Origin: Inonotus obliquus
Lineage: Eukaryota; Basidiomycota; Agaricomycetes; Hymenochaetales; Hymenochaetaceae
Direction: 5' to 3'
NCBI GenBank assembly: GCA_032164295.1
Contig: JAJHTX010000019.1
Coordinates: 1-30,789, forward strand
Length of the DNA stretch: 30,789 bases
The notes under the pieces were generated by a model, which was not told the origin of the DNA, made no database searches, and saw nothing but the letters and a program-made list of their open reading frames with translations. The number at the start of each line of letters is the position of its first letter. Position 1 is the stretch's first letter. Below, piece after piece: positions 15,959 to 26,954 of the stretch. Made by a program: the position numbers and the translations under genes.

Positions 15959-17129
15959 TTAATTATATTTAATATAAATAATAATAAAAATAATTATTCC
16001 TAAATTGAAAAATAAAAATATTTAAAATAAAGTTGTCTAATAAATATCTAAATATAAAAAATTTTTTTTTTATTAAAAATAAATATGAATATAAATATAA
16101 ATTTAAGATTAATCTTGAAAATAAAAAAGTATCTTTAATTAATAAATAATTGTTACAAATTTAACCCTTATCTCTTGTTAATATTTGCTTTATCCTTTTT
16201 ATTGTTAATTAATAATATAAATTACAATCATAAATATGAAAACATATATATATTATATATATCTCTGCTTTGGTCAAGATATTTACCTTAAGGTATTTTA
16301 GAGGATTACCTTAATAAAAATATAAAAAAATTTTCTTTTTTTTTCAAAATTTTTATATTTGAAATACTTAAAGTATTTATTAGTTGAATTATACGTGCGA
16401 TCGTACTTTTAACTATTAGAGCTAAAATCTTTATTTTACCTAAAATTTATCCCCTAATTTGGTCTTGAATACATTAAATTTGATAAATTAATCTACAAGT
16501 TTGGTCTTGAAAACAATAAATTTGGTCTTAGAAATCAAAAGTTTGATAAAAATTTTCTCTTTTTGATCTTAAAATTTAATAATTTGGTCTTGAAAACCAT
16601 AAATTTGATCTTAAAAACAGTAATTTTGATAAATTAATTAAAATTTTGAACTTAAAAACAATAAATTTGATAAATTAATTAAAATTTTGATCTTAAAAAC
16701 AATAAATTTGAACTTAGAACTCAAAGTTTTGATAAAATATTAAATAATTTGGTCTTGAATACCAATAATTAGATACAATTTGAAATAAAAATCAAAACTT
16801 TTAATAATTTAATCGACTTTTTTTGATTTTGCACCCTATAATTTTGATAAAACTTTTCTCTTTTTGGTCTTAAAGCCAAAAATTTTGATAGTTTTATTAA
16901 TAATTTGAATTTAATATTAAATTATTTACTCTTTTTTTGGTATAAATTCAATCTTTTGAGAATTTTGTTAAAATTCTATTTTTAAAGTCTAAATTTTGTG
17001 AAATTTTTAAATTTGTTACAATTTAAATTTTAAAACTACTTTTTAAGTGTTGCTTTTTTAGTTTTACAACTTTTTACTATAAAAGTATCGATGTGTAATA
17101 TAGAAACTAACATCAAAATTATTAATTAT
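15959..17129 (+). other. AT-rich, repeat-filled spacer upstream of rnl
   Basis: No gene is seen. It contains a perfect AT palindrome near 16245-16262 and a degenerate tandem array from about 16440 to 16990. The 5' end of rnl follows. No promoter could be assigned. Confidence 0.6.
16440..16990 (+). repeat. Degenerate tandem repeat array (TTTGRTCTTRAAAAC family)
   Basis: Many short copies of a phrase like AATTTGGTCTTGAAAAC or AATTTGATCTTAAAAAC follow each other. Inside it a unit of about 46 bp, TTTGATAAATTAATTAAAAT followed by TTTGAACTTAAAAACAATAA, is repeated twice in tandem (about 16625-16715). Confidence 0.75.
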
Positions 17130-20100
17130 ATTTAATAATTAAGTATTTCAAAGGGGTTATTAAGGATAATTAGCAAATTTATAAATAAGGAGGCAAAAGC
17201 CTAATGCTACATATATTAAGTGGCAGTCCTAAGGGAAACCTTTTATTTAATACTTCCTGAAGTAAATCATTTTAGTAAGGAAAGGAAAGGAAATCAACCG
17301 AGACTCCGAGAGTAATGGTGAGTGAAATCGGATTAGCCTGTTATGTTTAATAAGTGAAAACTTACACTTAAAAAAATAAAAATTTCTTTTTGTTTAACTA
17401 TAAAGAATAATAAGTGTACCAAAGAAGGTAAAAACCATAGTCCTGTAACTTTTTAAATGTAACTAGTTAAGCCTATCTTCAAATAGGTAATAATTAAACA
17501 AAGTACGATGAGAGCAAACTTGTCGGAATATAGGGGAACCATCCTCTAAGGCTAAGTATTATAAATTTAGCGATAGTGAATAGTACTGTAAAGGAACATG
17601 TGAAAAAGTATAATATAAAATTATTGAAATAGATATTGAATTAGTAACTCTATAAGCAGCCGAAATTAAAATAAAACAATGACGGCGTACCTTTTGCATA
17701 ATGGGTCAGCAAGTTAATAGGAATAGCAAGGTTAAAAGCCTTAGCGAAAGCGACTAAACTAATTTAGGATTGTAAAATAATTTCTTTTACAATTTGTTTT
17801 TAATTTAATTTAATTAAAAAAGAGTAACACCTTATGTAAAATTTTATAAATTTAATTTGTATAAATTATTAATGTAAGTTGTTATTTTCTAATCTATAGT
17901 GTTGGGTAAGTTATTTCTATTAGACCCGAAGCTAGATGATCTTTTCAGAGCCAGATTAATAAGGATCGAACGGGTGAATGTTGCAGAATTCTCCGATGAG
18001 CTCTGAAAAGCGGTGAAATGCCAATCTAATCTAGTGCTAGCTGGTATTCTTCGAAACATATGTAAGTATGACATCCAATTAGATTTATGGAGGTACAGCA
18101 CGGAAATTCCGAACAAGTAATATTCTCTTTACTGTTTTTAAAAATTGTAAAGTTTTAAAATATTATGCGTTTAGGTTGCGGGGATCTAGTAAATCTTACC
18201 AATGGAATTTAAACTCGGAAGTACATAAATTGATGTTGGATATTCAGACTGCTCATGATAAGTTGGGTAGTCAAGACGAAAACAGTCGAGAACACGCTTT
18301 AAGGTCCCAAATGATTATTAAGTGAAATTAAGGATGTCCCAAATTGTAAGCAGCTGTAAAGTGAGCCTGGTAGTCGCTACTTTTAATGATCGTTGTAACA
18401 ACGCAGCAGCACTTTAGATTGTGGCACTGAAAATTTAACGGGTCTTAAATAATCAACCGATAACGTGTTGGTTAAAAAATATTTGTTTTTATTTATTTTT
18501 TAATTTAGGTAGAAGAACATTCAGGAACGGAAGATACACAGTGTTTCATTGTGATTGACGAACTGAAGAGAGAATGCTGACATGAGTAACGTAAAAAGAA
18601 GTTTTAATACTTCTCGCCGAATACGAAAGGGTTGTAAGTAAGGTTTAAACCAACTTATGTTAAATGCGGGTCTCTAAGGTGCAGAACCAAAGTTCTGGCT
18701 GATGAGGTAGTGATAGTTTTGTCTTAATGGAAGATTGGACCAAGAAAAGAAATCACTTCTTAAGAATTTTTTTTATATTAAAAAGTAAGTTACAATTTTT
18801 AATAATTGGACTTAAATTATTCTTAGTTTAAGTTTTTAATGTTAATTGTTATATTTAGGTGATAAAATAATAATGAAACTTAAGTTAAAAGAACTACCGT
18901 ACCCTAAACCGACACAGGTTCGTAGGTAGAGAATACTAAGGCGTAGAGCTAAAAGTTGTAAAGGAACTCGGCAAGTTGTCCTCAAAAGTTAGACGATAAG
19001 AGGAACCAAATAAAATAATTTTCGGTTTTAACTTTTTCTCGCAAAGCTTAGCTTTGCTCCTGAATAAGGGGAATAAGTCTATTATCGATTTATTGTTCCA
19101 ACTTGGTCATTATACTATGTTAATTCTTGTAGTTAATACTAGATTAGTGATTATCCCTAATTCTAATCTTTCTTAAATCTAAGAAGGTTGTTGAGTGGGA
19201 AACAATAAAGTCAGCCATGATATATTATTTGAAATTGGTGGCACAAAATCGGAGGCCTCGACTGTTTACTAAAAACACAAGAATGTGCAATGATTAAAAT
19301 CATAGTATACGTTCTGAAATTTGCTCGATGCCATTAATATAAAAGAGGTAATAGGTAACTGTTACTAATTGAAAATCTGGTTAATAGCGGTCTTAACTAT
19401 GAGGATCCTAAGGTAGCGAAATCAATTGGCCATTAAATGTGGTCCGGTATCAATAATGTAACGAAGGTCTCACTGTCTCTACAACTTGCTCAGTGAAATT
19501 GAATTACCAGTGCAGATGCTGGTTACTCTCAGTGGGACGGGAAGACCCTATGCAGCTTTACTGTAGTTAGTTAATATGCTGATCTAGAACAATTCTAATC
19601 AATAGTGATTAGGTATGTCGATAGACGTAAACCCGTAAGGGTGGTGGAAACCTCCAGATTGGAATTGGGTCAGTGTTTACCTTTTTTTTTATTTGGGATA
19701 ATTGACTAATTGGCAGTTTGACTGGGGCGGTCGTCTTTAATAAAGTAGCAAAGTACATCCACAGTTTTAAAAACAACAATTATTACAATATTATTATTTA
19801 ATAATAATAATAGTATTGCACACTAAAAAGATTAATTAGTTTATAACTAATCATCTGTTTTTAAATTTAACCTTCACATATAAAACAAACAAAATTTTTA
19901 AGGTATAGCTAGAAATCGAATGGAGATCAATCAACCAGTGTAAAGGTTGCGTATAGTATAATGGCGGTAAGCATATCTAACTGAAAGACCTAAAAGTCGA
20001 CCAGATACGTAAGTAGGGCATAGTGACCCCTCGCTATAAAATGGAATAGACGGGGATCATTTGATAAAAGCTACGCTAGGGATAACAGGCTGATAGCCGG

Positions 20101-20134
20101 CGAGAGTACACATTGTCCCGGCTGTTTGGCACCT

Positions 20135-21310
20135 TGAGAAAAAAAAAAGTAACAAATAACACTTAATAATTTAGTTTTTATAAAACCCAATAATATATTT
20201 TGTGTTGTTCAAACCAATATCAAATAGATTGATAGGCAATATCTCATCTTTATAGTTTGTAACTATTTTGTTTAATTGTAAATTGTATATTAAACAGAGA
20301 TAGTTCCTTCATATAACCTTAACAAACTGTTAAGCAAGAGGAATTTTTAAAAATTAAAAATTAATAAATTTTTTTATTATGACAAATATAATTAAAGAAA
20401 TGTTAATAGGAACAATATTAGGAGATGCTCATCTAGGTAGAACTGGGTTAAATAAAGCGTTTATTACTTTTGAACAATCTATTAAAAAAAATGATTACTT
20501 AAATCATTTATATAACTTAGTTAATCAAGAAAATTTGGCTTTAGAAGAACCTACAAGTTACTCTAGGAAAGATTCTAGATATAATGTTATAAATCAATCG
20601 GTTTATTTTAGAACAAAATCCTTAGAAGAACTTAAACCTTTAGCCGATTTATTTTTAGATATAAATAATAATAAAATAATACCAGTTAATATTGCTGATT
20701 ACCTGACTTCAAGAAGTTTAGCTTTTTGGATAATGGATGACGGTCAAGCAGTTAACAGAAAAAGAGGCGGTGTAACCTTATGTACAGATAGTTATAGGCC
20801 AGAAGAAATAAATAAACTAAAATTTGCTTTAGAAAACAAATTCGGTATAACCACTTCTATTCATAACAAAAAAGGTTCTGGTGGTAATTATTATGAAAGA
20901 ATATATATAGGCAAAAGTTATTTAGATCAGCTGAAACCTGAGTTAAACTCACATTTTCACGACTCTATGTTATATAAAATTAATGAAGTAGTACCATTTG
21001 AAAATAATAAATTAGATTCAGGTGTAGACAGTGTAAAAGACTTTTTTGACATCGGGGACAGTTAATAGCAATATTAATTTAGAAATTGGCTATATGCTGG
21101 AACCCTCTTAAGCTTTAAATACTTTAAATTTAAGTAAGAATTTTAAAGATTGAGCAATCAGCAGGGAAGTTTTATGTTTAGATGTACGCAGTTTATGACA
21201 ACATAAAATCCCTCAACGATCACACGCCAAAAACCTGAGCTATACTTTTTGTATTCAAAGTACAGGTTGAAGATATGATCTAAACTTAACTGAAAATTTA
21301 AGATTAATAG
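20135..21310 (+). mobile_element. Group I intron in rnl at the position equivalent to E. coli 2500
   Basis: The exon sequence GGCACCT stops at 20134 and resumes as CGATGTC at 21311, placing the insertion after U2500. The 5' exon ends in T and the intron ends in G (21310), as for group I introns. Core-like sequences follow the ORF: CAATCAGCAGGGAAG near 21154 and AAGATATGATCTAAAC near 21268. It encodes a LAGLIDADG endonuclease. Confidence 0.85.
20379..21065 (+). CDS. LAGLIDADG homing endonuclease, intron-encoded
   Basis: A 228-residue ORF lying wholly inside the first rnl intron. Two LAGLIDADG-type helices are visible: LIGTILGDAHLG at about residues 9-20 and LAFWIMDDGQAV at about 114-125, each with the catalytic acidic residue (GDAH, DDGQ). 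The length and spacing fit a monomeric two-motif enzyme of the LAGLIDADG_2 type. Such proteins cut the intronless rnl allele at the insertion site and so spread the intron; some also help splicing. ATG start, TAA stop (GAC AGT TAA). The frame is intact, so it may be active. Confidence 0.92.
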   Translation: MTNIIKEMLIGTILGDAHLGRTGLNKAFITFEQSIKKNDYLNHLYNLVNQENLALEEPTSYSRKDSRYNVINQSVYFRTKSLEELKPLADLFLDINNNKIIPVNIADYLTSRSLAFWIMDDGQAVNRKRGGVTLCTDSYRPEEINKLKFALENKFGITTSIHNKKGSGGNYYERIYIGKSYLDQLKPELNSHFHDSMLYKINEVVPFENNKLDSGVDSVKDFFDIGDS

Positions 21311-21394
21311 CGATGTCGATTCATCCTATCCTCCGGGGGAAGAAGCTTGGAAGGGTTGGGCTGTTCGCCCATTAAAAGGGTACGTGAATTGGGT

Positions 21395-22568
21395 TGCCTT
21401 ATTTTCTTTAACAATCCTTTTTAAATAAAAAAGTGAGAAAATAAACACATAAGTAAAATTTAGTGAAAAAAACAAAAACAAATTAATTGTTTTTTTAATC
21501 ACGTTAGACACTATTAATATAAAAACTAATATAAAATATTATGAATAATTTAAACATTAAAGAATTAAAATCATTACCAGAAAAACTTCATTCTATAATA
21601 ATTGGTTTAATGTTAGGTGACGGCTCTATTTCTCGGTCTTCATTAACAAGTAATAGTAGATTTGAAATGAGTTTTGGTACAGATTATAAACAATTTGCTG
21701 AAAGTGTTGGTGATTTATTTCAAGTTTTCATGAAAACTCCAGTTAAAGCTATTCAAATTAAAGGTAAAAATAAGAATTATATTAATTATAGGTTAAAAAC
21801 AATTTCTTTACCTGTGTTTAATCTATATTTTGATATGTTCTATAAATTTAATGCGGATAAAGGTAAATTTGTTAAAATCGTTCCTCAAAACATTTTAAAT
21901 TTGTTAAATCCTGTTGTTTTAGCTTATTTGATAATGACGGACGGTAATTTTGATAAAAGTAGAAATAGAGTTCGAATCTATACTAATAGTTATAGTAAAG
22001 AAGATGTAATAAGATTAGCTATTGCTATTAAACAAAACCTAGGTATTTATGTTGGAGTTTTACACGATCGAAAAGATCAATGGATTTTAACCTTCGGTAT
22101 CAAACAATTATCTTTGTTGAGAAAATTTGTTTCTCCTCATTTCGAACCTAGTATGTTGTATAGAATAGGCTTATAGTTTTTTCTGGAATACATGGTATTT
22201 AGATATTTTTAAATTGTTTTTTTTACTTCTGTATAGCCCCTTTTTATTCTTTTGTTTTCTTATTTTTAGTAAACTAAAAACAAAAAAAGAATATTTAGAA
22301 TAAAATGATAACCGGATAAATTGCAAGGAAAACTTAATTAGTTAATTTGCAGCCAAGCTTGATTAAGTGAACAAGTTTTGTAGAATTTGACAAATCAAGA
22401 AGGTTCAACGACTAACAGGTGAGTATCACTAACAATAAACCTGACACGAACATCCGGCATTGGTAATTGGCGAAACATTAGTTTAGCTTATTATTAGTGA
22501 TGACATAGTCTGAACAGTAGCGTGAGTTACTGAAGTATTGAATAAAAATCATTACGATAACACAATTG
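21395..22568 (+). mobile_element. Group I intron in rnl at the position equivalent to E. coli 2584
   Basis: The exon GAATTGGGT ends at 21394 and resumes TTAATACGACGTGAGTCAGT at 22569. This aligns with E. coli 2581-2610 and places the insertion after U2584, near the tip of the peptidyl-transferase ring. The intron ends in G. Core elements downstream of the ORF include TTGCAGCCAAGC (22346) and GACATAGTCTGAACAG (22503), typical of group I P7. It holds a LAGLIDADG ORF. The assignment could move by one base. Confidence 0.82.
21541..22176 (+). CDS. LAGLIDADG homing endonuclease, intron-encoded
   Basis: A 211-residue ORF inside the second rnl intron. The two helices IIIGLMLGDGSIS (about residues 19-31) and LAYLIMTDGNFD (about 127-138) carry the expected acidic residues. 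The rest has the beta-rich pattern of the family, including the DNA-reading stretches MSFGTDYKQ and VRIYTNSYSKED. ATG start, TAG stop, no frame break. It probably promotes homing of its own intron. It is clearly distinct in sequence from the endonuclease of the first intron, so the two introns were acquired independently. Confidence 0.92.
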   Translation: MNNLNIKELKSLPEKLHSIIIGLMLGDGSISRSSLTSNSRFEMSFGTDYKQFAESVGDLFQVFMKTPVKAIQIKGKNKNYINYRLKTISLPVFNLYFDMFYKFNADKGKFVKIVPQNILNLLNPVVLAYLIMTDGNFDKSRNRVRIYTNSYSKEDVIRLAIAIKQNLGIYVGVLHDRKDQWILTFGIKQLSLLRKFVSPHFEPSMLYRIGL

Positions 22569-23180
22569 TTAATACGACGTGAGTCAGTATGGTCCCTATC
22601 TTCTGAGAGGAAAATTAGTAAAAAGGGGGAGACCTTCTAGTACGAAAGGATCAATAGGCTGTGTTTCCATAGTGTACCAATTGTTGAAACCGAGTTTAAT
22701 GTAAAAACCAAAAATAATTCTCTTTGTCATTTCTGGTTTGGTACTGAGTCTACTATAGACTTAGGGTTAGTTTAATTTAATATATTTTTTGTGTAAATAG
22801 TTTAATTATTATTTATATGTTTTATGTATAAATAAACTATTATATTAAATTTGGTGTGGTAATTGTCTATTTTTTAATAGATTAAAAATATATATAAACA
22901 TTATATATATCTATTACCTTGAAATATTTTTATTTATAATTTGGCACAGTTGGGTAGCCACAAACATGGTAGATAAGTGCTGAAAGTATATCAAGCAAGA
23001 ATCTATCCCCTAGATACTAACGATTGTTTAAATTAGAACAGGTACCAGCAAGGTGCAATTCGTTATAATTTGAAACAATCATCAAGATAAGAAATAGAAC
23101 ATTTCTTAGATAGGATGCAAATGAAAGCTGCTGAAAAGCATTTAGTTTAGCATTACTAATTAATCACAAGACTTTATGTT

Positions 23181-23534
23181 AAGATATTCACACAACAATT
23201 TAAATTTAACTTTAAAACCTTTTGTTAATAAAATAAGTATTATTAACTATTGTAACAAACAAAAGTGAAACTTTTAAGAAAAAAAACAAAATAATAAACA
23301 AAAACAATAAAATTTTTATTTTGCTTTTTTTGTATTAAAATTTAAACTAAGCTTTTGTGTTATATTTAAAACACAAACTTTACAATTTTATATTAAAGGA
23401 ATAAAGACTATAAAAATTATATAAAAATTAAATTAAAATTTTTGTTATATAATTATAGTTATATTTATATTTATATTTATATTTAATTTTATATTTATAT
23501 TTAAATTTATATTTCATTTTAATTTCCATAAAAA
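23181..23534 (+). other. Spacer between rnl and trnI with a hexanucleotide repeat
   Basis: No gene is seen. From about 23457 to 23520 the sequence is a run of TTATAT/TTTATA units (ATATTT about eight times, with interruptions). Confidence 0.6.
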
Positions 23535-23605
23535 AAGCCTATAATTTAAGGGTAGAATAATTTCTTGATGAGGAATCTGTAGAAGTTCAAATCTTCTTGG
23601 GCTTA
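23535..23605 (+). tRNA. trnI: tRNA-Ile (GAU)
   Basis: A full cloverleaf of 71 nt: acceptor AAGCCTA/TGGGCTT (one G-U), D-arm ATTT/GAAT, anticodon stem ATTTC/GGAAT with loop TTGATGA (anticodon GAT), T-arm AGAAG-TTCAAAT-CTTCT (perfect stem) and discriminator A. It has standard loop sizes and stands on the same strand as rnl, 350 bp downstream. Confidence 0.88.
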
Positions 23606-24213
23606 AATAAAAGAGACAAAAAATAAAGAAGAATTTTAAAATAAAAAAAATAAAATAAAATTATTTCACCCTATGACTAGCATACTATAGCTGTCCGTTT
23701 TAAAAAGTTTTTATAAAATTTAAAAATAAAATTTTTGTTTTAATTATTTAAAATGGATGGCGACCCAATGAAATTAAAAGGGCTTATAATCAAAAAACAA
23801 TTTAAATGTTTTACAAGAGTTAAATAATACTTATTTGTTAAACATTTTTTAGGTTTTAGAGGTTCGGTTATAATTTTTATATAATAACAATAAATTAAAT
23901 ACACAACCTTTATTGATTAATCTAAGGTATAAAAATATGCTGTATTGAGGTAAATTTTACTAAAAAAAAAAAAGATAAAAATAAAAAATAAAATTTATTA
24001 ATTTTACAAAAGGGAGTTTTATTCCTTTATCTAAAAAAAGTGATAAAGCAGATATTACCAGTTTTAGTTATAAATAGTTTTTTTTATTTGAAAGTAGAGT
24101 TTAAATTTGTCCTCTAATAATAATAGTTTAAAATTATTTATTTTTAAATTAAAAATTAAATAATAAAAAGGTCTCGGACAATTGGAAGCAAAAAGAAAAA
24201 TATAAACCAAAAA
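23606..24213 (+). other. Non-coding AT-rich leader before the ORF at 24214
   Basis: Nothing recognised. A tRNA-like TTAGAGGTTCGGTTATAA near 23865 cannot be extended into a cloverleaf. The frame of the next ORF is open back to about 24160 without an ATG. Confidence 0.4.
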
Positions 24214-24966
24214 TTGAAAATAAAAATATTAAAAATATTTTTAACTGGTGTTAAAAAAGGTTGGGAAACTCCGACTTTACCAGATAATTTATTAAAATTA
24301 CAATTACATCCTATAATAAGAGTTTTAAGAGTTTTGGGTGGATTCTGTACTTTATTATTGATAACATATAAAGTTAAACAATATTCATTTCCCCTAGTTG
24401 TTTATATAGTTGCAATAATTATAGCAGTTATATTTTTAATATATAATATCTATGTTACTTATCATAGATTTAAACACATATTTAAAATATTAAAAAGCGA
24501 TCAATTAAATATAAAAAATATTCCTTTAGACCAAGATAATGCTTTTGTTTTTAAAGGGACAAGAAATTTTAATTGGAAATGGTTATTTATTATATTAATA
24601 GTTTTAGGAACTATTTTTAGTGTAAATTTATTCGGTATTAGTGCTTTATAAATATTCTCTTTAATTGATAATCTTTATAAGATTATAGATAAAAATATCA
24701 AATATTTGGTATATTCACTAATGGTTGTTTGTTTAGTTTTTATTTTACGTTATATAATTATAATAAGATTAATTTACTTTTTTAAAAATAATAAAATAAA
24801 CAATTCAATATATTTCCCTTCATTTATACGTAAACAATTGAAACCTTACGAATCTTTGAGTAAAACTGAAGAATTACATAAATTAATAGATTTTTTCTAT
24901 AAACATTTGTATATTTACATTTTTATTCTTTTCTTATCAGTATTTTTTTATTATAATTTGTGCTAA
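24214..24966 (+). pseudogene. Broken membrane protein homologous to the C-terminus of the 478-aa ORF
   Basis: Two frames, 24214-24651 (TTG start) and 24706-24966, are in the same phase and separated by one TAA (24649-24651) plus 18 codons. Together they align with the last 140 residues of the ORF at 5353. FKGTRNFNWKWL matches FKGNKKFNWIWF, VFILRYIIIIRLIYF matches IFILRYIFILLMIYL, and SIYFPSF matches SVFMPSF. The upstream part, ETPTLPDNLLKLQLHPIIRV then two helices, has no counterpart in the 478-aa ORF, so the shared tail sits on different heads. A single nonsense codon with the frame and homology preserved on both sides suggests recent inactivation or read-through. The product would be a membrane protein of about 250 residues. 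Confidence 0.65.
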
Positions 24967-25506
24967 AAAAAAATTTTTTAATATTAATAATATTTAGTTA
25001 ATATAAATTAAATTAAAATAATAGTAAGCCTAACAAAAAAAACAAATTTTTTTAGCTAAAATATTTTCGTCTTAACAACATTTTGTGTTTACAAACAAAT
25101 ATTGCTTTTACTTTTCTACCCCCTCTTTCTATTTTCATTTCGAGGTTAAACTCGATTTGAGTTAAGTTTTTTCCCGCCTATAGTATTCCTCCGAGTCAAT
25201 ATGAATAGAACTATCCCGAACTTGATTATTTAAGTTGCACGTAGTCTAGAGAAGGAGTAAAGGAAGGTAAAAGGGGGTAGAATATTTTGTAGTCTCTAAA
25301 TCTCGACTAAGCACCTTTGTGCTAAGCTTGCATTATAATCTTTGCTAATTATAGCTGGTTAGTAGTCTATAGTTTCTAGGAAAGGACACACATAGGAAAT
25401 TAAAAGTCTACAATTTATTTAAAATTAAATTTGAATATTTTGTCCTTAGTTTTACAAAATTTAGACGTTCGACAAGAAATAAAAAATTAAATTTTTTGTA
25501 ACCAAG
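24967..25506 (+). other. Non-coding region with GC-rich inverted repeat
   Basis: No ORF is seen. TTCTACCCCCT (25114-25124) is perfectly complementary to AGGGGGTAGAA (25272-25282). Between them CGAGGTTAAACTCG forms a small hairpin, and after them AGCAC-CTTT-GTGCT (25310-25323) forms another. It resembles a folded RNA and lies directly ahead of a degenerate copy of the N-terminal module. The RNA family is not recognised. Confidence 0.5.
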
Positions 25507-25915
25507 ATGAAACGACACGAGGTTATTTTTAGAGTTAGTAGTGTAAATAATTGAAGGATTAGAATAAACAGACATAAATTTTTCAAAAGAACAGATTTAC
25601 TGGAAAGTAGTTTTATTTAAATAAATATATGTTTTGTCAGAAATAATGAAACGACTTTTTTTTTATTTAGAGAAACCTTAATTTTTAGAAAAGAGAAAGA
25701 GGAAATTAAAATTTTAATTAGAAAAGTTTTAGATTCTTTAAACTTAAGAAATTTATCTCTAAAAACTAGTGATAAAATTACTATTTTTATTTTGAGTCTT
25801 ACGCTAAAAATTATATAAACTACAATTAGATCTTTACAGTTTTAAACTGAAGACTGTAAGCTTATTTTAGAAGAACTAGTTTAGGTAGAAGAATTTACTT
25901 TTCCTTTTCCAAATC
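25507..25915 (+). pseudogene. Degenerate copy of the N-terminal module of the 539-aa ORF
   Basis: It starts ATGAAACGACACGA, as in the intact gene, and then follows it with substitutions, stops and indels. FFKRTDLLESSFI matches FFKRTNLLKSSFI; LRNLSLKTSDKITIF, read across a frame change, matches NNISLKTRDRITIF; and RRTSLGRRIY matches RRTSLARRFY. At least two in-frame stops and several frame shifts rule out a product. Similarity ends just after the second RR-Y motif, and an unrelated ORF begins at 25964, so the module boundary coincides with a recombination boundary. Confidence 0.75.
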
Positions 25916-25963
25916 CGATCAACTGGTTTTAAGGAGAGAATAATTCTGATAGTCAAACAAATA

Positions 25964-26419
25964 ATGAAAGCAAATAAAGTTAAACAATTATTTAGTATTA
26001 TATATAATAATAAAATCTCAGATAAAAGATTGTTTAAAAGCTAAAATTATTGCAGCCCTAAATTTTATCTTAATTTAAAAATCAAATCAAAATATAGTTA
26101 TATTATTAATTTTGAAAATTTAGGTTCAGATATCCCTAAAGATGCTGAGCCTATAATTACTTTCTGTTTTAATCTGCTGAGATTATCTTTAATAATCTTA
26201 TTTTGGTTTATAAATGTTACTGGGTATTTTATCACTATTTATTTAATAATTAAATATAATGTAGAGGAAAGATACCCTAAGTATAAAAAGATAATAAGAT
26301 ATTTCGAGAGAAGTAGAAAATTATTTGTTATAATAAAAATAGTTTTATGTCTATTATGTTTAATAATTATAAAACTATTAAACTTAGGTATTTTAGGTAT
26401 ATTTATATTTGCAAAGTAA
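25964..26419 (+). pseudogene. Small membrane protein with one in-frame TAA
   Basis: From ATG 25964 the frame reads MKANKVKQLFSII to KRLFKS, then TAA (26042-26044), then stays open for 124 codons to TAA at 26417. The second part is clearly protein-like: ENLGSDIPKDAEPIITF, a long helix (LLRLSLIILFWFINVTGYF), YNVEERYPKYKKII, a second long helix (VIIKIVLCLLCLIIIKLL) and an end at IFAK. The layout of helix, charged loop with YPKY or PLGKY, then helix matches the C-terminal tail of the 539-aa ORF in design, though not closely in sequence. No function is recognised. It is probably a plasmid-type membrane protein inactivated by one nonsense codon. Confidence 0.5.
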
Positions 26420-26599
26420 AATTTGTAAACAATCACAATAAGCAATTTAATCTATAAAACAATCACAATAAGCAAATTAATATATAAAACAAAAAGATAT
26501 AAAATCTTAACCCTTTACCGTAGCGAAAAATAAAAAAAATTAAATCACAAATTTAAATCACAACAAAAACCAAAGAATAATATTGTTTTATATTGCTCA

Positions 26600-26720
26600 G
26601 TTTTCTGTCGTGGGCTAGGACTTTTGTTTTATTCTACGGCTTAACTTTAAGTCAAATTAAATAAGTCTTGCCTGAAGTGTTCTATCTTTTGTTGTAAGGG
26701 GAGTGTTTACTCTAGCTTAA
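26600..26720 (+). repeat. Copy of the 7850-7985 element
   Basis: TTGTTTTATTCTACGGCTTA followed by ACTTTAAGTCAAATTAAATA matches the plus-strand phrase at about 7905-7945 with a few changes. The remainder of 26420-26954 holds no recognised gene. It contains the short tandem phrase AACAATCACAATAAGCAA twice (about 26427 and 26459). Confidence 0.6.
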
Positions 26721-26954
26721 AGGAATTTATAGGAGAAACAAGACAGAGTTGGATCTAAAACTAACTCAATAAAAGGTTTTAAGTACAAACGAAATTATTA
26801 GGCATTTCACATTAGACAGCCCGTGTTTTCTGTCTTAATAGATTTTAACTGTAAATGGTGTTTTATCCTAAATTTGAGCTTTACTCAAATGAATTGTAAA
26901 TCTTTTTTGAGAGTTTTTGTCTAATTTTTAAATTTTTATACTATAAGATATATT

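Larger units (their letters stand above)
17130..23180 (+). rRNA. rnl: Mitochondrial large-subunit ribosomal RNA gene with two introns
   Basis: Landmarks of 23S-like rRNA appear in order. AAATCAACCGAGACTCCGAG near 17290 is the 5' domain. CTAAGGTAGCGAAATCAATT near 19408 and GGGACGGGAAGACCCTATG near 19533 belong to domains IV and V. The peptidyl-transferase segments GGATAACAGGCTGAT (20080), CGATGTCGATTCATCC (21311) and GGCTGTTCGCCCATT (21358) follow. The sarcin-ricin loop is CTAGTACGAAAGGATCAA (22637), and AGATAAGTGCTGAAAG (22971) lies near the 3' end. By comparison with E. coli numbering the exons are about 17130-20134, 21311-21394 and 22569-23180. Termini are estimated from similarity and may be off by a few tens of bases. 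Variable regions contain long AT insertions. No frame of another gene is embedded outside the introns. Confidence 0.93.

Noticed and set aside
17889..18116. 75-codon minus-strand ORF inside rnl
   Set aside because: It lies in conserved rRNA sequence; the frame is accidental.
23755..23885. Possible split tRNA (GGTTCGGTT T-loop-like sequence near 23868)
   Set aside because: No T-stem or acceptor stem can be paired around it.
25376..25395. AGGAAAGGACAC as a possible RNase P RNA conserved region I
   Set aside because: No matching conserved region V (ACAGAA type) was found at a suitable distance, so rnpB is not supported.
26239..26445. 68-codon minus-strand ORF
   Set aside because: The plus-strand frame here carries charged loops and helices with clear protein character, so the minus frame is a shadow.
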